DNA of 64,000 bases from Anagrus nilaparvatae (lineage: Eukaryota; Arthropoda; Insecta; Hymenoptera; Mymaridae): NCBI GenBank assembly GCA_022575985.1, contig JAKSXM010000014.1, positions 16,926,001 through 16,990,000 on the forward strand, read 5' to 3'. Both the position numbers and the translations under genes were made by a program. Each line of letters starts with the position of its first letter. Within the stretch, counting starts at the first letter, position 1. The notes below the pieces were generated by a model. The model searched no databases. It was not told the DNA's origin and saw nothing but the letters and a program-made list of their open reading frames with translations. This document shows positions 13,002-25,100 of the stretch, in pieces.

Positions 13002-13150
13002 TATTATAAATAACAATATAAAAAGTAACTTTTATGTTAAATGTTTATTTATATTTAATTAAATGTTTTATATATAAAAATGTTATCATTAAATTAATTT
13101 TTAAAACTTATGTTTAATAAAAATAAAATAAAAGTTATAGTATAGAAACT

Positions 13151-13330
13151 CGTCACCACCAGATTTGGTCTACAATAAATTTTTGTGTCGCTGATCACGA
13201 ATTTCGGGGTAATTTATTTAAGAAATGAGCGCTTCGCCCTTAAATCAGCAAAACCTACCTGAATAAGGGGTATTTTTGATAAATTTCACGTTTTGGCCGT
13301 TTTGGCTAAATAAAAAATTAGTTATTTTAT
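13151..13330 (+). repeat. Dispersed repeat family 'AGATTTGGTCTAC', copy 1
   Basis: Contains CACCACCAGATTTGGTCTAC followed at a fixed distance by GTCGCTGATCACGAATTT. The same two blocks in the same order occur at 58845-59120, inverted at 59385-59575, and at 63845-64000. No protein was recognised. Confidence 0.7.
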
Positions 13331-13379
13331 GAGGGATCCATTTATGAAATAAGTGATGTAAAGTTATAATACATCAAAT

Positions 13380-13768
13380 AGGAAGGTGTACAGGTCCCGA
13401 GGTGCGTAGCACCGAGGGACAGTGATCGCATAATTGGTAAAATATACAGTTATATCAAGGGTTAATTCATACATAATTTTATTTTAAAAGAGCGTTAAAG
13501 TAACCCCCTAATGAGTAAAAGTAACTTAAAAAAATAAATTTCTTTTTTATTTTCCTTTTATAGAAATAACTTTTTTTTATTCGTCAATTATAGCCATTTT
13601 TTAACATTCGAATATTTAGCTTATACTCAAAAATGAAGATTATGTATAAATAAAATAGACAATTTGTTTTATTAATTAAATATTTGTTTAAAGTTTAAAT
13701 TGTTTCTCATTTAAAATTGAATTTGAGGGGGTTGGCGCGCTTCAGCGCGCAGGGGGCTTGCCCCCTAG
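13380..13768 (+). mobile_element. Small Helitron-like non-autonomous element, probable
   Basis: The right end carries GC-rich hairpins: GGCGCGCTTCAGCGCGC, then GGGGGCTTGCCCCCTAG followed by T. Hairpin plus CTAG next to T is the Helitron 3' signature. At about 13394-13416 a second hairpin, GAGGTGCGTAGCACC, may belong to the same element. The 5' boundary is uncertain because Helitron 5' ends carry little signal. Related 3' ends lie at 44455-44500, 56145-56175 and 62637-62657. Confidence 0.55.
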
Positions 13769-13834
13769 TTATTATAAAAAGTTGCTTTGATTTTTTTCTG
13801 CTTTGATCAGGTGAAATTAGATGCTATTTAGCAT

Positions 13835-14190
13835 AAATAATTGTCCTGAACAAATCTCTTAATGGTCAACATAGCTCCATTTTTTGTATTTTGGCTCTGC
13901 ATCATTAATTATTTATTTAAAGGGTCGTGTTTGAATAGTCTAATGTTCATTTGTATAAAAAAGTACAGCTGTTAACAGTCAATATTGATTTTTTGATACT
14001 AGAATCGAACCTCAGCGACCTCAAAAACACAAGAACACATTTTTAATATACATATATGCATTAGAATATTTAAATATGTCCTTTAAAATAAGAATATAAT
14101 TAATCATTTTTGGAGCCTTTAAGCACCGTAGGAGCTAAAATACTCAATATGGAGCTGTGTGCCGAAAACTTTTGTTCAGGATAACAAAAT
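13835..14190. repeat. Diverged small inverted-repeat element
   Basis: TTGTCCTGAACAAA near 13842 is mirrored by TTTGTTCAGGATAA near 14172, and AGCTCCATTTTTTGTATTTT near 13875 is mirrored around 14134-14153. The pairing is imperfect. No target duplication was identified. Confidence 0.5.
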
Positions 14191-14235
14191 CAATTAACGG
14201 AACCCAAGTTCCGTAAGGTTTTTTCTGGGTGCTAC

Positions 14236-14574
14236 TTGATTGTTTCGTATAAAAAGGGAGAAAATCATATTTCACGTACATTTAATTACAACGAAGTATA
14301 TGCACCCCTACACTGCTTTTTTTCTTCAGTAAATCAGGGACCAATTACTTCAAATTTACTAGATTCCCCACAGAAAGTGTTGGTAATTACAGAGCTCCAG
14401 AATGCTGTTTATGAATATATTCGAAATTTTTCTACACGGGTCGGTAGTCGAAAATCCAAGCGACTGTTTAAAATAAATGCCAGCCTAATGTATATATATT
14501 TTGTTTTTTTATTATTATCAGATGCAGTTTTAAAAAAAATCAAAACTAGAACTACAAAATTTACACTATTCTAA
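14236..14574 (+). other. Open frame of 112 codons, unrecognised
   Basis: An ATG-started frame whose first 80 residues have mixed, protein-like composition and whose last 30 are low-complexity. No family was recognised and no splice structure was evident. It may be chance or a remnant of a mobile element, so it is not called as a gene. Confidence 0.15.
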
Positions 14575-14719
14575 TTATATATATTTTAAGTGTACTTTAC
14601 TCTAATAATTATTTTTTTAATTATTTTGGCGCAAGGTAATTTTATATTAAATTAATATAAATATTGAATATGCTTATACATATTTAAAAACAAATATGAA
14701 TATTACATCAGATATTATT

Positions 14720-14850
14720 TTTAGGTACGATCACCCTATGTATGGACTACATAGATGAAATCGTGCCTTATAAATTTGTCAGGTCAAAAAACGGAAAAGT
14801 CTTTAAATTGTCCAATTCGTGGAGAAATTAGGTCCCCGGGTCATTCCGAT
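14720..14850 (+). repeat. Dispersed repeat, copy 2 (partner at 7474-7603)
   Basis: The forward-strand relative of 7474-7603. The open frame 14755-14940 begins inside this repeat and is not a gene. Confidence 0.7.
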
Positions 14851-15399
14851 GCCTCTTCATGCTTATATTACCTTGATGTGAGTATAGGGATGAATGTAAG
14901 AAAAGGTTTATGGTGTGTACCCATGGAGCAATTTTTATGAAATCAGATCTAGTTGCAAGGTTTTCAATCTAAAGTGATTTCAACAATCCTTGAAGAGAAA
15001 GGTCGAAAATACCAATCTCAAATATCAAAAAATAAAAGAAAAAATGATTAATATGGTAAAATATCAGGAACAAATCGATAAAACAAAAATAAATTAGTGC
15101 ACAATTTTTCAAATTGTATTTACTTGTACCTATTCCAGTTTGGCTAAATTCGACTAAATTTTATTTATTTTTCGTCGAGTATTCATAAAAATCCTGAATT
15201 TTGATTAACTATAAAATAGTAAAAAATAGCAAATATCAGAAACAACTCAATAAATAAAAAAAAAATTTTTCTGGGTAAATTTTTTTGACTAAATTTTATT
15301 CCGCTGTAGTCGAATAATCACAAAAACATTGTTTTTAGATATCCAATAATTAAGGAAAATATTTTTATGTAAGCACAGATAAAAAAAATTTAAGGTCGC

Positions 15400-16140
15400 A
15401 CTTTGTAGTATTCGATTCGGCACCAATTTTTACGTATTCTCTTAAATTTTTATTCAAAACGGAGGTATCTTTAAAATTTTATAAAATACGTCCATTGATC
15501 AGTGTTTTAGTTTTTATATAACAAAATAATATATAAATTACGCTTCGCGTGACTACCGTCGTAGAAATGACAATAGTATCATTATTTACTAATTCAATTT
15601 TGAATAAAGAAAAGATATATAAGTATTTTCCATATAAATTAATGAATTTTAATAATGAGAATCCACCTTGTGCGTGGTTCGCACGTAAAATGTTAATAGA
15701 AAATGTTAATAGAAATAAATAAGAAACAAACCAAAAATTCGAAACCGAAAATCTCGAATCTTTCCCAAAATTTTCCTCCCAAAAAAATACAAAAAACACA
15801 AAATTTTTTTCTCTTTGGACGTAGTACTTAATTTATTTCTATAGGAGTACTAATTTTAGGAACCACGCTTATAGTAATTTTTTGGATCTGATACTTAATT
15901 TTTTCAAAATTTTTTTATCAAAATTAAAAAAACTGCATTTTATATATTTTTTTTTTGGTGTAATATACCTCATTAAATTCTATGAAAGTACTAATATCTG
16001 AAAATATGGTTTTTACTCGATATCTGGCATCTTGAATCTGATACTCAATTTTTTGAAAATATTTTCTCAAAATATTTTACACAAAAAAATAAAAAAAAAC
16101 AGAAATATTTTTTTTCTTTTTAAACGTAATATATTTAATT
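15400..16140 (+). repeat. Modular dispersed repeat ('GGATCTGATACTTAATTTTT' family), copy 1
   Basis: Modules of roughly 150-200 bp recur: a 'C(T/A)TTAATTTATTTCTA..GAAGTACTA' block, a TTTTTACTCGATATCT block and a GGATCTGATACTTAATTTTT block. The same module order occurs at 61190-61990, and reversed modules at 55230-55560. No coding content was recognised. Confidence 0.65.
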
Positions 16141-16159
16141 TTTTTCTATAAAACTATAT

Positions 16160-17935
16160 ATATATATAAGTATATTAACTTAGGTTATAAATTATAAAAC
16201 TTAGGATATAAAAATGTGCGTATGTGTAAATGCGCGCAGATATATTATGTAAAGCCACGCGGATTCATTATATATTATATATTATATTTAATTTTAAAAG
16301 CCCACGAGGCAATATAAAAATATTAATAAAGTTTTAGTTAAATATTTTGCAATAAATAAATAATTATTTAATTCATTTTAGTATAAGTGCATGTTCACTT
16401 TATTATATTCATATTCCCCTTATTTCAATTGCCTATTTCTTAGAACTCCCCTTAGAGATCTTTTCTATTGCCGAACTAGCCAAATAAAATAAGTAATTTT
16501 CCCCCTTTATTATTATCATTGTTATTAAACAATTATACATACACGGTGATCCCGAACGGGGATCTTTTTAATAAAAGGCGTAATTTACTTATTTAACCCT
16601 GAATTACCCCCGTTATAATCATGCTTGAAATAAAAAAGCCTTAGCTTTTTTATAATTCTTTTTAAATAAATATTTCCAAATTTTAAGCTTTTTCAACGAG
16701 CTTTTTAGAAAAAATTTTACTCATATCATAAAAAAAAGAGTACTTAGAATTGATACAATCTGTATTATATATCCAGAATCTGGATAACTTTTTAAAATAG
16801 GTACCAGGCTAATATAATAATAAATAAATATATTTCTTCTTGTTAAAAAAGTTCTAAGAAAATGCGGCTAATAATTTTATAACTATATTTTTGCTCCCTT
16901 TTTTTATAATATAACTTTGGTTAGCTTTCATTGAAATATTTTTTGACACTTGACAAGTTATAGACATATTTAATTTGGCTTATTTCCGGATTTTTTAATA
17001 TTAAGGCTTTGAAAATTTTTCAACTCCTTACAACGCTGTGGTTTTCTTGTGCTTTAAGACTTTTACTCAATAATGCATAATATGATGAGTTTTAAAAGTC
17101 GTTAGCTTTCTTTGCTGACTTACATCTTTTATCTACACATGTACATAAAAACACACATGTATTTAAATTCTAATAGTATAAGTAGAGCCATAATAATCGC
17201 GTGATAAAATCATTTTCTTTATAAAGTATAAAGCATAAAACTTATAGATATAAATTAAAAATTATTATTATATTTAATTTTATGGAAATTTTTGAAAAGT
17301 AACATAACCTTCAAAATTTTTAATTATTAACTGATAAAAAAATATACGTTTTAAACTATTGCTCAAAATTAATACGTTTCAAAATAACTAACATAATAAT
17401 TAATATAAGGAAAAAATATTAATTAATGGTCATTATTGCTCACGTTGCATGAAAATTCATTTATCTGATAAAGCAACTTGTATGGAAATTTCATTTTATC
17501 ATACTCGATACGCACCTTGGATTTGTAAAACTCTCGTATCCAAATTAAAAAAAAAAACATTCTTAAAAGTAAAGGTAGAGATATTTTAATTTTTTAAAAG
17601 AACAGATCAACAACTTCTACAACAATTGAGTTACATTTTCATTCATATTTAATATTACAGTCGTAGTTTGATAAATAAATTGAATTTTCTGATCAAATAA
17701 AATAGCGATATTATTGAATATTACTAAAGTTATTTCCCACATTTGCCTACATTAAACTGAATCTCGTAAGGGAGGGTCCTAGTAAAAATGAAGCTTTTTT
17801 AAATCGTTTTTAAATAGGAAATAGGGCGGTTTGAAAATTAAAAAAAAAGCGTAGAAATAAATCCAATTGGAAATACTCCGCTTGTGGTTAACGGAATTCA
17901 GGTTACGGGTATTAGAATTTTTTCCCTTGCTTAAA
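16160..17935. other. A+T-rich sequence without recognised gene
   Basis: A+T-rich DNA with a short palindrome GATCCCGAACGGGGATC near 16548 and TATATA tracts. No gene signal was seen. Confidence 0.4.
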
Positions 17936-17941
17936 CGATTC

Positions 17942-18071
17942 AAAATGACTTGAAATGTAAAGAAAAGTTAAATAAAAAATATTTTTTTTTTTTTTTAATA
18001 ATTTTTTTTAACGCATATCATAAATGAACGGAAATTTTTGTTTACTTTTTCTTTAAGTTTCAAGTCATTTG
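17942..18071. repeat. Small hairpin element
   Basis: About 30 bp starting AAATGACTTGAAATGTAAAG at 17942 pair with the complement at 18041-18071, with a T-rich loop. It is probably a miniature inverted-repeat element, and no target duplication is clear. Confidence 0.55.
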
Positions 18072-18099
18072 TAACCATTTCAACTCTTAGCCAACTACA

Positions 18100-18245
18100 A
18101 ACTCCACAAGGAGTTTTAACATGAGTTGCACGAAATTTCAAAGATATTGCAAAAAGTTTCAAAGAGGTTTGCTAATTTTTTTGTAAAAAATGCGCAACTT
18201 TGTTGCAACTATTTTCAACTCCGTGCAACTCCTTGTGGAGTTTTC
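18100..18245. repeat. Inverted-repeat segment around AACTCCACAAGGAGTT
   Basis: AACTCCACAAGGAGTT at about 18102 is mirrored by AACTCCTTGTGGAGTT at about 18227, with further imperfect pairing (GAGTTGCACG with CGTGCAACTC). This gives a hairpin of about 145 bp. Confidence 0.6.
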
Positions 18246-18494
18246 AGTTTCATGAGAGTTGAATTGTTTGAGCATGGAAAACAATGCCGCTATCCACAAG
18301 AGGAATTCCGTTTGCTATTACTGGATTAGCCGTAAAAAATGTTTATACAGTTATTTTAACTACTTCATAAATTATATTGAAACTTCAAAAAATATCCAGA
18401 AAGCGTCAATTTTAAGGTATCCTCCTTATTCCTTTATAATTAACGCAGATAAAAATTAATTAATATTAGTATTATTAATATTAGAAACGGCTAT

Positions 18495-18971
18495 ACATAT
18501 CATCACAATTGCTTCCAGGACCCATGGAGGTTTTGCTAAAACGACATGATGCAGTTTCCAAAATGATAGTAAATCGTTTAAGGCAAAATAATTAAAAATT
18601 CGAAAAAAAGAATGGCTTCCAAAAAAGTTAAGACCTACGGAATCCCGATCTGATATGCATAAAGAATGGAGTCCTATGGGTTATCGACACACAAGTGGTA
18701 GGACCGCTAAATGAGTTCCATAAGGACAAAGTTAACCCAGTATTATAAGCAGAATATCTATGTGCTTAAGGGAAACATCAATTTCTCATCATGCACATTA
18801 TCTTACAGAAGAATATGGAACAAGAACTTAGAAGAAGACTTGTTGAGTCTCGACTTAGCCAAAGGTTTACATTCAACAGTTACCAAAATGGCAATTCAAG
18901 GTTCCCATACCAACTGGACCAGGTGGAACAAGATTACCAATAGATTGCCAACGAGCGGAACTCAAACTTAA
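18495..18971 (+). pseudogene. R2-like non-LTR retrotransposon, C-terminal restriction-like endonuclease region (frameshifted)
   Basis: Three consecutive frames together give the tail of an R2/R4-type retrotransposon protein. About 18495-18545 encodes ASRTHGGFAK, resembling the knuckle just before the endonuclease. About 18545-18740 in another frame encodes KRHDAVSKMIVNRL, then NPDLICIKNGVLWVIDTQVV, the PD...D core of the restriction-like endonuclease that in this family cuts the target site. From 18711 a third frame, open to the stop at 18971, encodes YYKQNI, FSSCTLSYRRIW and DLLSLDLAKG, the usual end of these proteins. At least two frameshifts make it a dead copy. The reverse transcriptase is missing upstream. 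Typical R2 elements sit in rDNA, but no rRNA sequence is seen here. Confidence 0.75.
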
Positions 18972-19320
18972 AATGTAATGATATGTTTTAATTGAAATCT
19001 GGAATATCCACATCCACACTGAAAAAATCACTAAGGTCGCAGTGGAAAATATAGCGGCGTACTTTTATCATTCACAAGCCATCGTGACAAAAAAGAAGAT
19101 TCCAGTCAAGATACATGGACCAAGTACCTCAAACTTTTTGGAGTGAGTAGCTGCCAGAGTAGGAGTAGTCCCACACTGATCAGAACATCGGGTTCTGTTC
19201 GTGCGTAACGCATTCTCACTCCCCTACCCATATACAAAAATAAAAAGAAAAAAATTTTGCAACAATGCATGAATGATCTCCAGTACTTAAACGGTTGTTC
19301 AGATTTTGACATTTTGCATA
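18972..19320. other. Segment after the R2-like remnant, possibly its 3' UTR
   Basis: Less A+T-rich than its surroundings, with no coding signal. It contains GTGCGTAACGCATT at about 19199. The same 13-14 bases occur reversed near 48675, in another less A+T-rich segment. It may be the untranslated tail of the element; this is inference only. Confidence 0.3.
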
Positions 19321-20713
19321 TTATTTCTAAAAAAATGATTATCTTAATAATTAAAGGAGAAAGAAAGAATTTGAAATTTTTAGTCGTTCAGGTACTGGAG
19401 CATTTTCTTATACACGGCTTTTCTATTTAAAATTCAGTCGTTGATGTATGTGAGCAAAAAACATGTCATTAATATCACTTAAATTCACAAAATAAAATTA
19501 CAGCTGGTATAAAATTTTTGGATTAATTAATCAGTAAGGGGTAAAATTTATCATTAAAAACAAAACTTATACAAGAATTAAAAATATTAAATAAAAAATT
19601 CAAGAGGATTTTTTTTTAATTATTAAGTTATTTTTAAATTATTTAAATAAAAATATTAGTCCAGTCTTGGTCATTTTACAGTAAACTTAAATATATTTAA
19701 AAAACAATAGGGGACTAATGATTAATTAAATATTTAATTTTTAATGATCGAAAATCCTTAACCGATTATGTACTGGTCTGTTTATAGTTACAATTTTAAG
19801 AAATATTTAAAATATTTTACGTTTCATTTATTTTGCGATAATTTATTTTCACGTGTTAAATCATTCATATTTTAATATTTTCCGAGGAATTATTGATTAT
19901 CTTTTATCACTGAAACAACTGAAAATGCGTCAGTGGTTTTTTTTTAGCGCTTGTTTGCACTTTAATACGCATTTAAAGTAATCTATGCTTAATTGAATAA
20001 TATTTGTGTTTGTAAAATAGAGCTTATTTCTGATAAAAATAAATATATACTTAAATATTAATTGATATTCTCATTGCATGCGATTTTTTTCATTTTAAAT
20101 AATTCTTACAATACTTGATCAGCTTTAGTAAAGGAAAATTTATTTTTAGCGAAGACTTTAAAAATTTTAATCAATTTCAATCTCTAAAGGAAGACTTGTT
20201 AAATTGATTGCATTTTTCTAATTTTTAAATTTATATAGATTTGAGTATAGATTGTTACTTTTTAAATTATCGTGTGATTGATTTTTTAGTTTTAAAATTT
20301 TCCGGGATAATTTCAAAAGTTTAGTTGTTTTGTTTAAAAATGTAAGGAAAAAAAAATTCTTGTATAACAAAAAGTAGGATAAAATATATTACTAATGGAA
20401 CGTATAATTAAAAAAAAACATTAAAGAACTGGAATATTATAATTTATGATAAAGAAAACGAAGCAATAAAATAGTTTGGTCAATTATACAAAAAAATAAC
20501 TCAATGTCAAAGTGTTTGATAAATTTAGTAATATGCAATAATAACCAGCAATAAATAATAAGAATAATAACGAGCATTGACAATCAATGAACCAAATAGT
20601 CATTTAAAATCGTAAGTGCAACAAACTTGAGTATAACGAAAATCGATTTCTTCGCGTTAAAACGTGACTACCTACTACTATAGGAGAGTATTGAATTATA
20701 AACAGGTGGGAGT

Positions 20714-20740
20714 TATAATATAAAGGAGTCAATTCACAGT
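20714..20740 (+). promoter_or_regulatory. Possible core promoter of the GMC oxidoreductase gene
   Basis: TATAATATAAAG at about 20714 is followed about 20 bp later by TTCACAGT, which resembles an arthropod initiator. It lies 1.2 kb upstream of the first coding ATG. TATA-like strings are common in such DNA, so this is weak. Confidence 0.15.
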
Positions 20741-21900
20741 GAGAGGTCTTATAGTACATCAACAGTTTGAGTTATACAATTTATTTAAATTCATTAAAAA
20801 TATTTACTTTTAAAATGTGTAAAGTGGAAAATTTGCTAAAAGAAAATGTGAAATTTTTTTTGCCTCTTTTAGTATAATGTGAACTTTTTTTTTATTTTTT
20901 TGATGACTGTTACTGTATTATGCACTGCAGAGATTTTATGCATATGCAGTAAATGTAAATAAGTTTATGTAAACTGCAATCTTTTTCTTTTTTTAACTTA
21001 TTTCTACTTCTTTTATTTTAACGGTGTAGAGTAATTAATTACTCTTAAACGTGAGTAGAAAAAAAATTTACCCACAAAAATAGTGAACAAGTTTTTTTGT
21101 TTTTTTATTTTTTTTTTTAACTTCAGTCACGTATCTTAAAACTATATAATAACTGTTTGATGTCTATTGTGCCTCTCTTTCAATTTATGTCTTTTAAAAA
21201 TTAAAATTGTTTTATACTTTTTATTAATTTAATTTTTTATAAACACAAAATAATTTAATTATTAATCTTTCTTTTATAATTTTATCGCTGTAATAATTTT
21301 TTATTCATTCGCTGAATTTTTGTCGATCGGAGCATTTTTCATTGTCAAAAGTAATTTAAAGCCCGTTGTCATACGGTGATTTAGCAGGAGATTTTTTTTT
21401 TTTTTTTTATAAATTTTAATAGTTTTATTTATGGATACAATAACTAAAACTTATATACATGAATAATTACATTTAATTAGAGAAAAAAAAATTTTTATTA
21501 ATTTATTTAACATTCATTTTTTTTGCACTTTAAATGAATTTAAAAAGTTTTTTATTTAAATTATAATTGCGTAAAGAAGCTTAATTTAAATGGCGTGAAT
21601 TTATTAAGGTTATTAAGAATAAAATTATTTTTCTTATTATTATAACTTGAAAAGCGTCACAATAGACATTTATAATTAAGGTTATATTTCGTTTTTGCTG
21701 AAAAAAAGTGCAAATACATACTTACAATTATTTAACTTGCAAGAAATTCTAGTTTACGTGTTAAATTACAAATAGGAAAAAGTTTAGCTTAGTCACTAGT
21801 GCATACTTGTTACTTTTTTTTCTTTTATTAAAACGGCTCTTATGGATAATAATTCGTCTTGTCATAAAATTCTTGTAGAAAAATTACTTAGAAGCAAAAA

Positions 21901-22108
21901 ATGTCGTATAATTTGTCATTTTCGCCCAGTTGCTCTGAACCTTATTTAGGACCAAGTCTTGCTCAATCCTGTTCTGGTTCGCAGTTCTTAATTTTTATGA
22001 CAATAATCGATAATTTTATAAGAGCAAAACGTGAAATATCAAGACTTTGTGAGCGCGTCATTCCAGTTGATCCACCAGATAGTTATTATGATTTTATCGT
22101 TGTGGGTG
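21901..22108 (+). CDS. GMC oxidoreductase exon 1
   Basis: Residues 1-69 plus one base of codon 70, ending within the FAD motif (DFIVVGG). The donor is GTAAGT, phase 1. The ATG was chosen because the following YLGPSLAQSC..FLIFM region matches the N-terminus of insect glucose-dehydrogenase-like proteins. Confidence 0.85.
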
Positions 22109-25100
22109 GTAAGTTATTTAATTTCGTCAAAAAATATTTTTTAATTTGACTCAATACTGTGTAATACATAAATCAGTTTACGTTAAGTTAAAAATTTTAA
22201 AATTTACAAAGTAAGTTTAAAAATTATTTTAAAAATGATTAAATTATTACCTTGAATGTTCATTCAAAAATTAAATAAATATTATGTCTTCTCGAGTTAA
22301 AGTTTATTTAAGGAAATTTAATAATAATAACTACGTTATGTAAACGTGATTATAACTTTTAGGGAAAAAAAAACAATTAGTGGAAATTGAGGAAATGTCA
22401 TAATTTTTAGTTAATTATTATATGCATTGAATAATTAGATTTATATAAAATGTGACAATAACAGTAAACAAAATTATTTCGGGTATTACAAAATAGTGCC
22501 AAAGAAAAAATCTTTATTTTTAATATAATTTTTTATTCCGTAACTTAATTATTTGTTACATAGATCGTTCCAAGGTAATTTTTATATTTTCTACCTACAT
22601 GTGCCTGGCAGTCGGTCTAGAGTTTACTCTGACAGGCCGTTTTCGGACATGAATTAAAATTATCAAACAACTTTTATTCTAGAAATTTTTAAAATATGGT
22701 TCTGGGGCGAATCCTTATTGTTTATTTTTCATCCTTTATATGTCAATAACTATGAAAATCATATTTACGATTATTAGGACCTTTTTTATAGAAAATATTC
22801 CAGTTGTTCAAAGAAAAGTAAGTTACTTTTTACTGGTTTTCGACATTTCTATTTTGTAAAGCTTTAATTTCGGTTAAAAGAGAATAAAAGAGAACTATCA
22901 TTGCGCATCAGATTTTAGATAACATACGCAGTGACCCAAAAAATGTAAATGCTCGTTTAAAAATCCCATTGAGTTATGTAAACAAGGAAACAGGAATTGG
23001 TCAATATTTTTTAGCTTGAAAAGAAAAAATTATTTAAAAGATATCGCTGAATACTCATTGCGATTTTCGGTTTTTAGCAAATATTTTAATTTTTTAAGCT
23101 GGTACAAAATTTTCTTACTTTTTCTAACAGTCATGATAGGAAATTGTCGTAGAATTTTTTTTTTTCATTTGAATAAAATACGTCTATTGGTATCACTGAA
23201 CTCTATCTTGTATAATTTTTTCGGGCTACTGCAGTCACAAAAACCAATTTTTATTTTATTTATTCATGGAAGAGAAATCTTTGAGACAACCAAAATTTTA
23301 TCTTTGGATTCTTTTGGATTCATATGGCGCATTTTTTTTATAACCTCTTAATTTTTTTAACTTGGCTCTCATATCGAAAAAAAAAATTGAAAGTACATTG
23401 ATTTGACCCGTGTTTTCAGGTAGTTTGAACCTTCAGAAAACCGAAAAAAATCTTGAACAAGAAATTAGCGAAAGATGACAAAAATTTTTTTCCATTTTTA
23501 TGTCAAAAATCACGTTTCTCATTTCTGAGCTACCAAAAATTTCCAAAATGAAAATTATTACTATCAGGATAATAATTAGCCGGACAAGAATTTTTTCTGG
23601 AGCAAATTTTAAGCGCACTTATTTTAAGAAACTCGTTATTATTTAATTTTTCAGTTTTGATGATAATTAAATTTGGGAAAAAAATTTTTCGAATAAAAAA
23701 AAATCTTATTTTGTTTATTAATTTTTTCCACGATAGCTCTGTTTTCAAGAAATTCATTTTTATTCGATAGGAAATTTTTTTTTAATTTTATGATGACAAT
23801 TTATCATGATTTTCCAAGGAAGTTCTAATTCAAGAAATAAATCTAATCTTGTTCGTAGCATTTTTTGTAGTATATTTTTCCGAAATCGATTATCCATACC
23901 CCATTATTGAAGTTACCAAGTAGCATAAGATCCTTCTTATAAATCAGACTGGATTTACTATTTAAATTTTATTATTTATTTGTACTTGGATAAAACCAAA
24001 AATACATAGTTATTCGTAATAATGTTTATTAAATGTAAATGCCAAGAATTAAAAATCTAAATAAATAATTTATGCATTTGCATTTCTGCGAATTTTATGT
24101 ACAAACCATAAAAATATAACATTATTTTATAAGAGCATTAAATTTTTTTCAACAAAGAGAAATAAATCAAACATAAAAAAAAGCAATATTGTAGTAAAAC
24201 ATAATATATAACGTAATATCAAAAAAAAAATAAAAAAATAAAAAAAATAATATATCCATCTAGAAGTCGTAATGCAACACGTGATCGCTCACTGCGTATT
24301 CATCCATCCGTAAGTGCATCTAAATCTCTTTTCTCAACCTTTTACACTTCTTAATGACAACAATAATACGGGTTATAACTTTTGCGAAATATCCATATTT
24401 ATCTTTTTATTTTGTTTTGTTTTGTTTTTTTTTTATGTACCTACGTATACATTTACTGAGAAAATTTCTTATTTTACTTTTTTTTTTCTTTTTTATGACT
24501 TTTTAAAAAACTTTTAAATAAAATAGGTAATATTAAAAAAAAAAAAAAAAATTAAAAAAGTAAGTGGGTTTTAAAGATTATCATATTGACCAATAAATAA
24601 ATAAGATGCTTAAATTTAAAACGGTTATTGGGTTAGGTGAAAATTTGGGTACTCTTGCAGTTGCAACGAGTTTTCAAGTGAACCTTTAAAAATAGTAAAT
24701 TATTTTTCATGCAATATAAATATAAAATATTTTAAATCTCTTTACGGTCGAAAAAATTCTTGACGTTTATCTAAAAAATATTAAATATTTTAGGTGTTAG
24801 AATATGCGTGTATTTTATAAACAGCCCAACGTATAGGCAGTGTCTATCCGAACAAACCGTTTTTCACGGCAACCGTCTCTAACGGTTGGGATTTCGTCCG
24901 TTTTTAACAAAAATCAACCGTCTCTAACGGCACCCGAGAAGAAATTTACTTGCCATTAAAAGGCATGCCCCATTAAAGGCCAAATCATTCTGCCGTTTTT
25001 AACCGTCCCTATAGTAAATAATAGTTACTTTGCCGTTTCTAACCGTAAAAAAGTAGAATTTAATGTCTGAGCCGTTATTAACCGTAGGAAAACAGATGTA

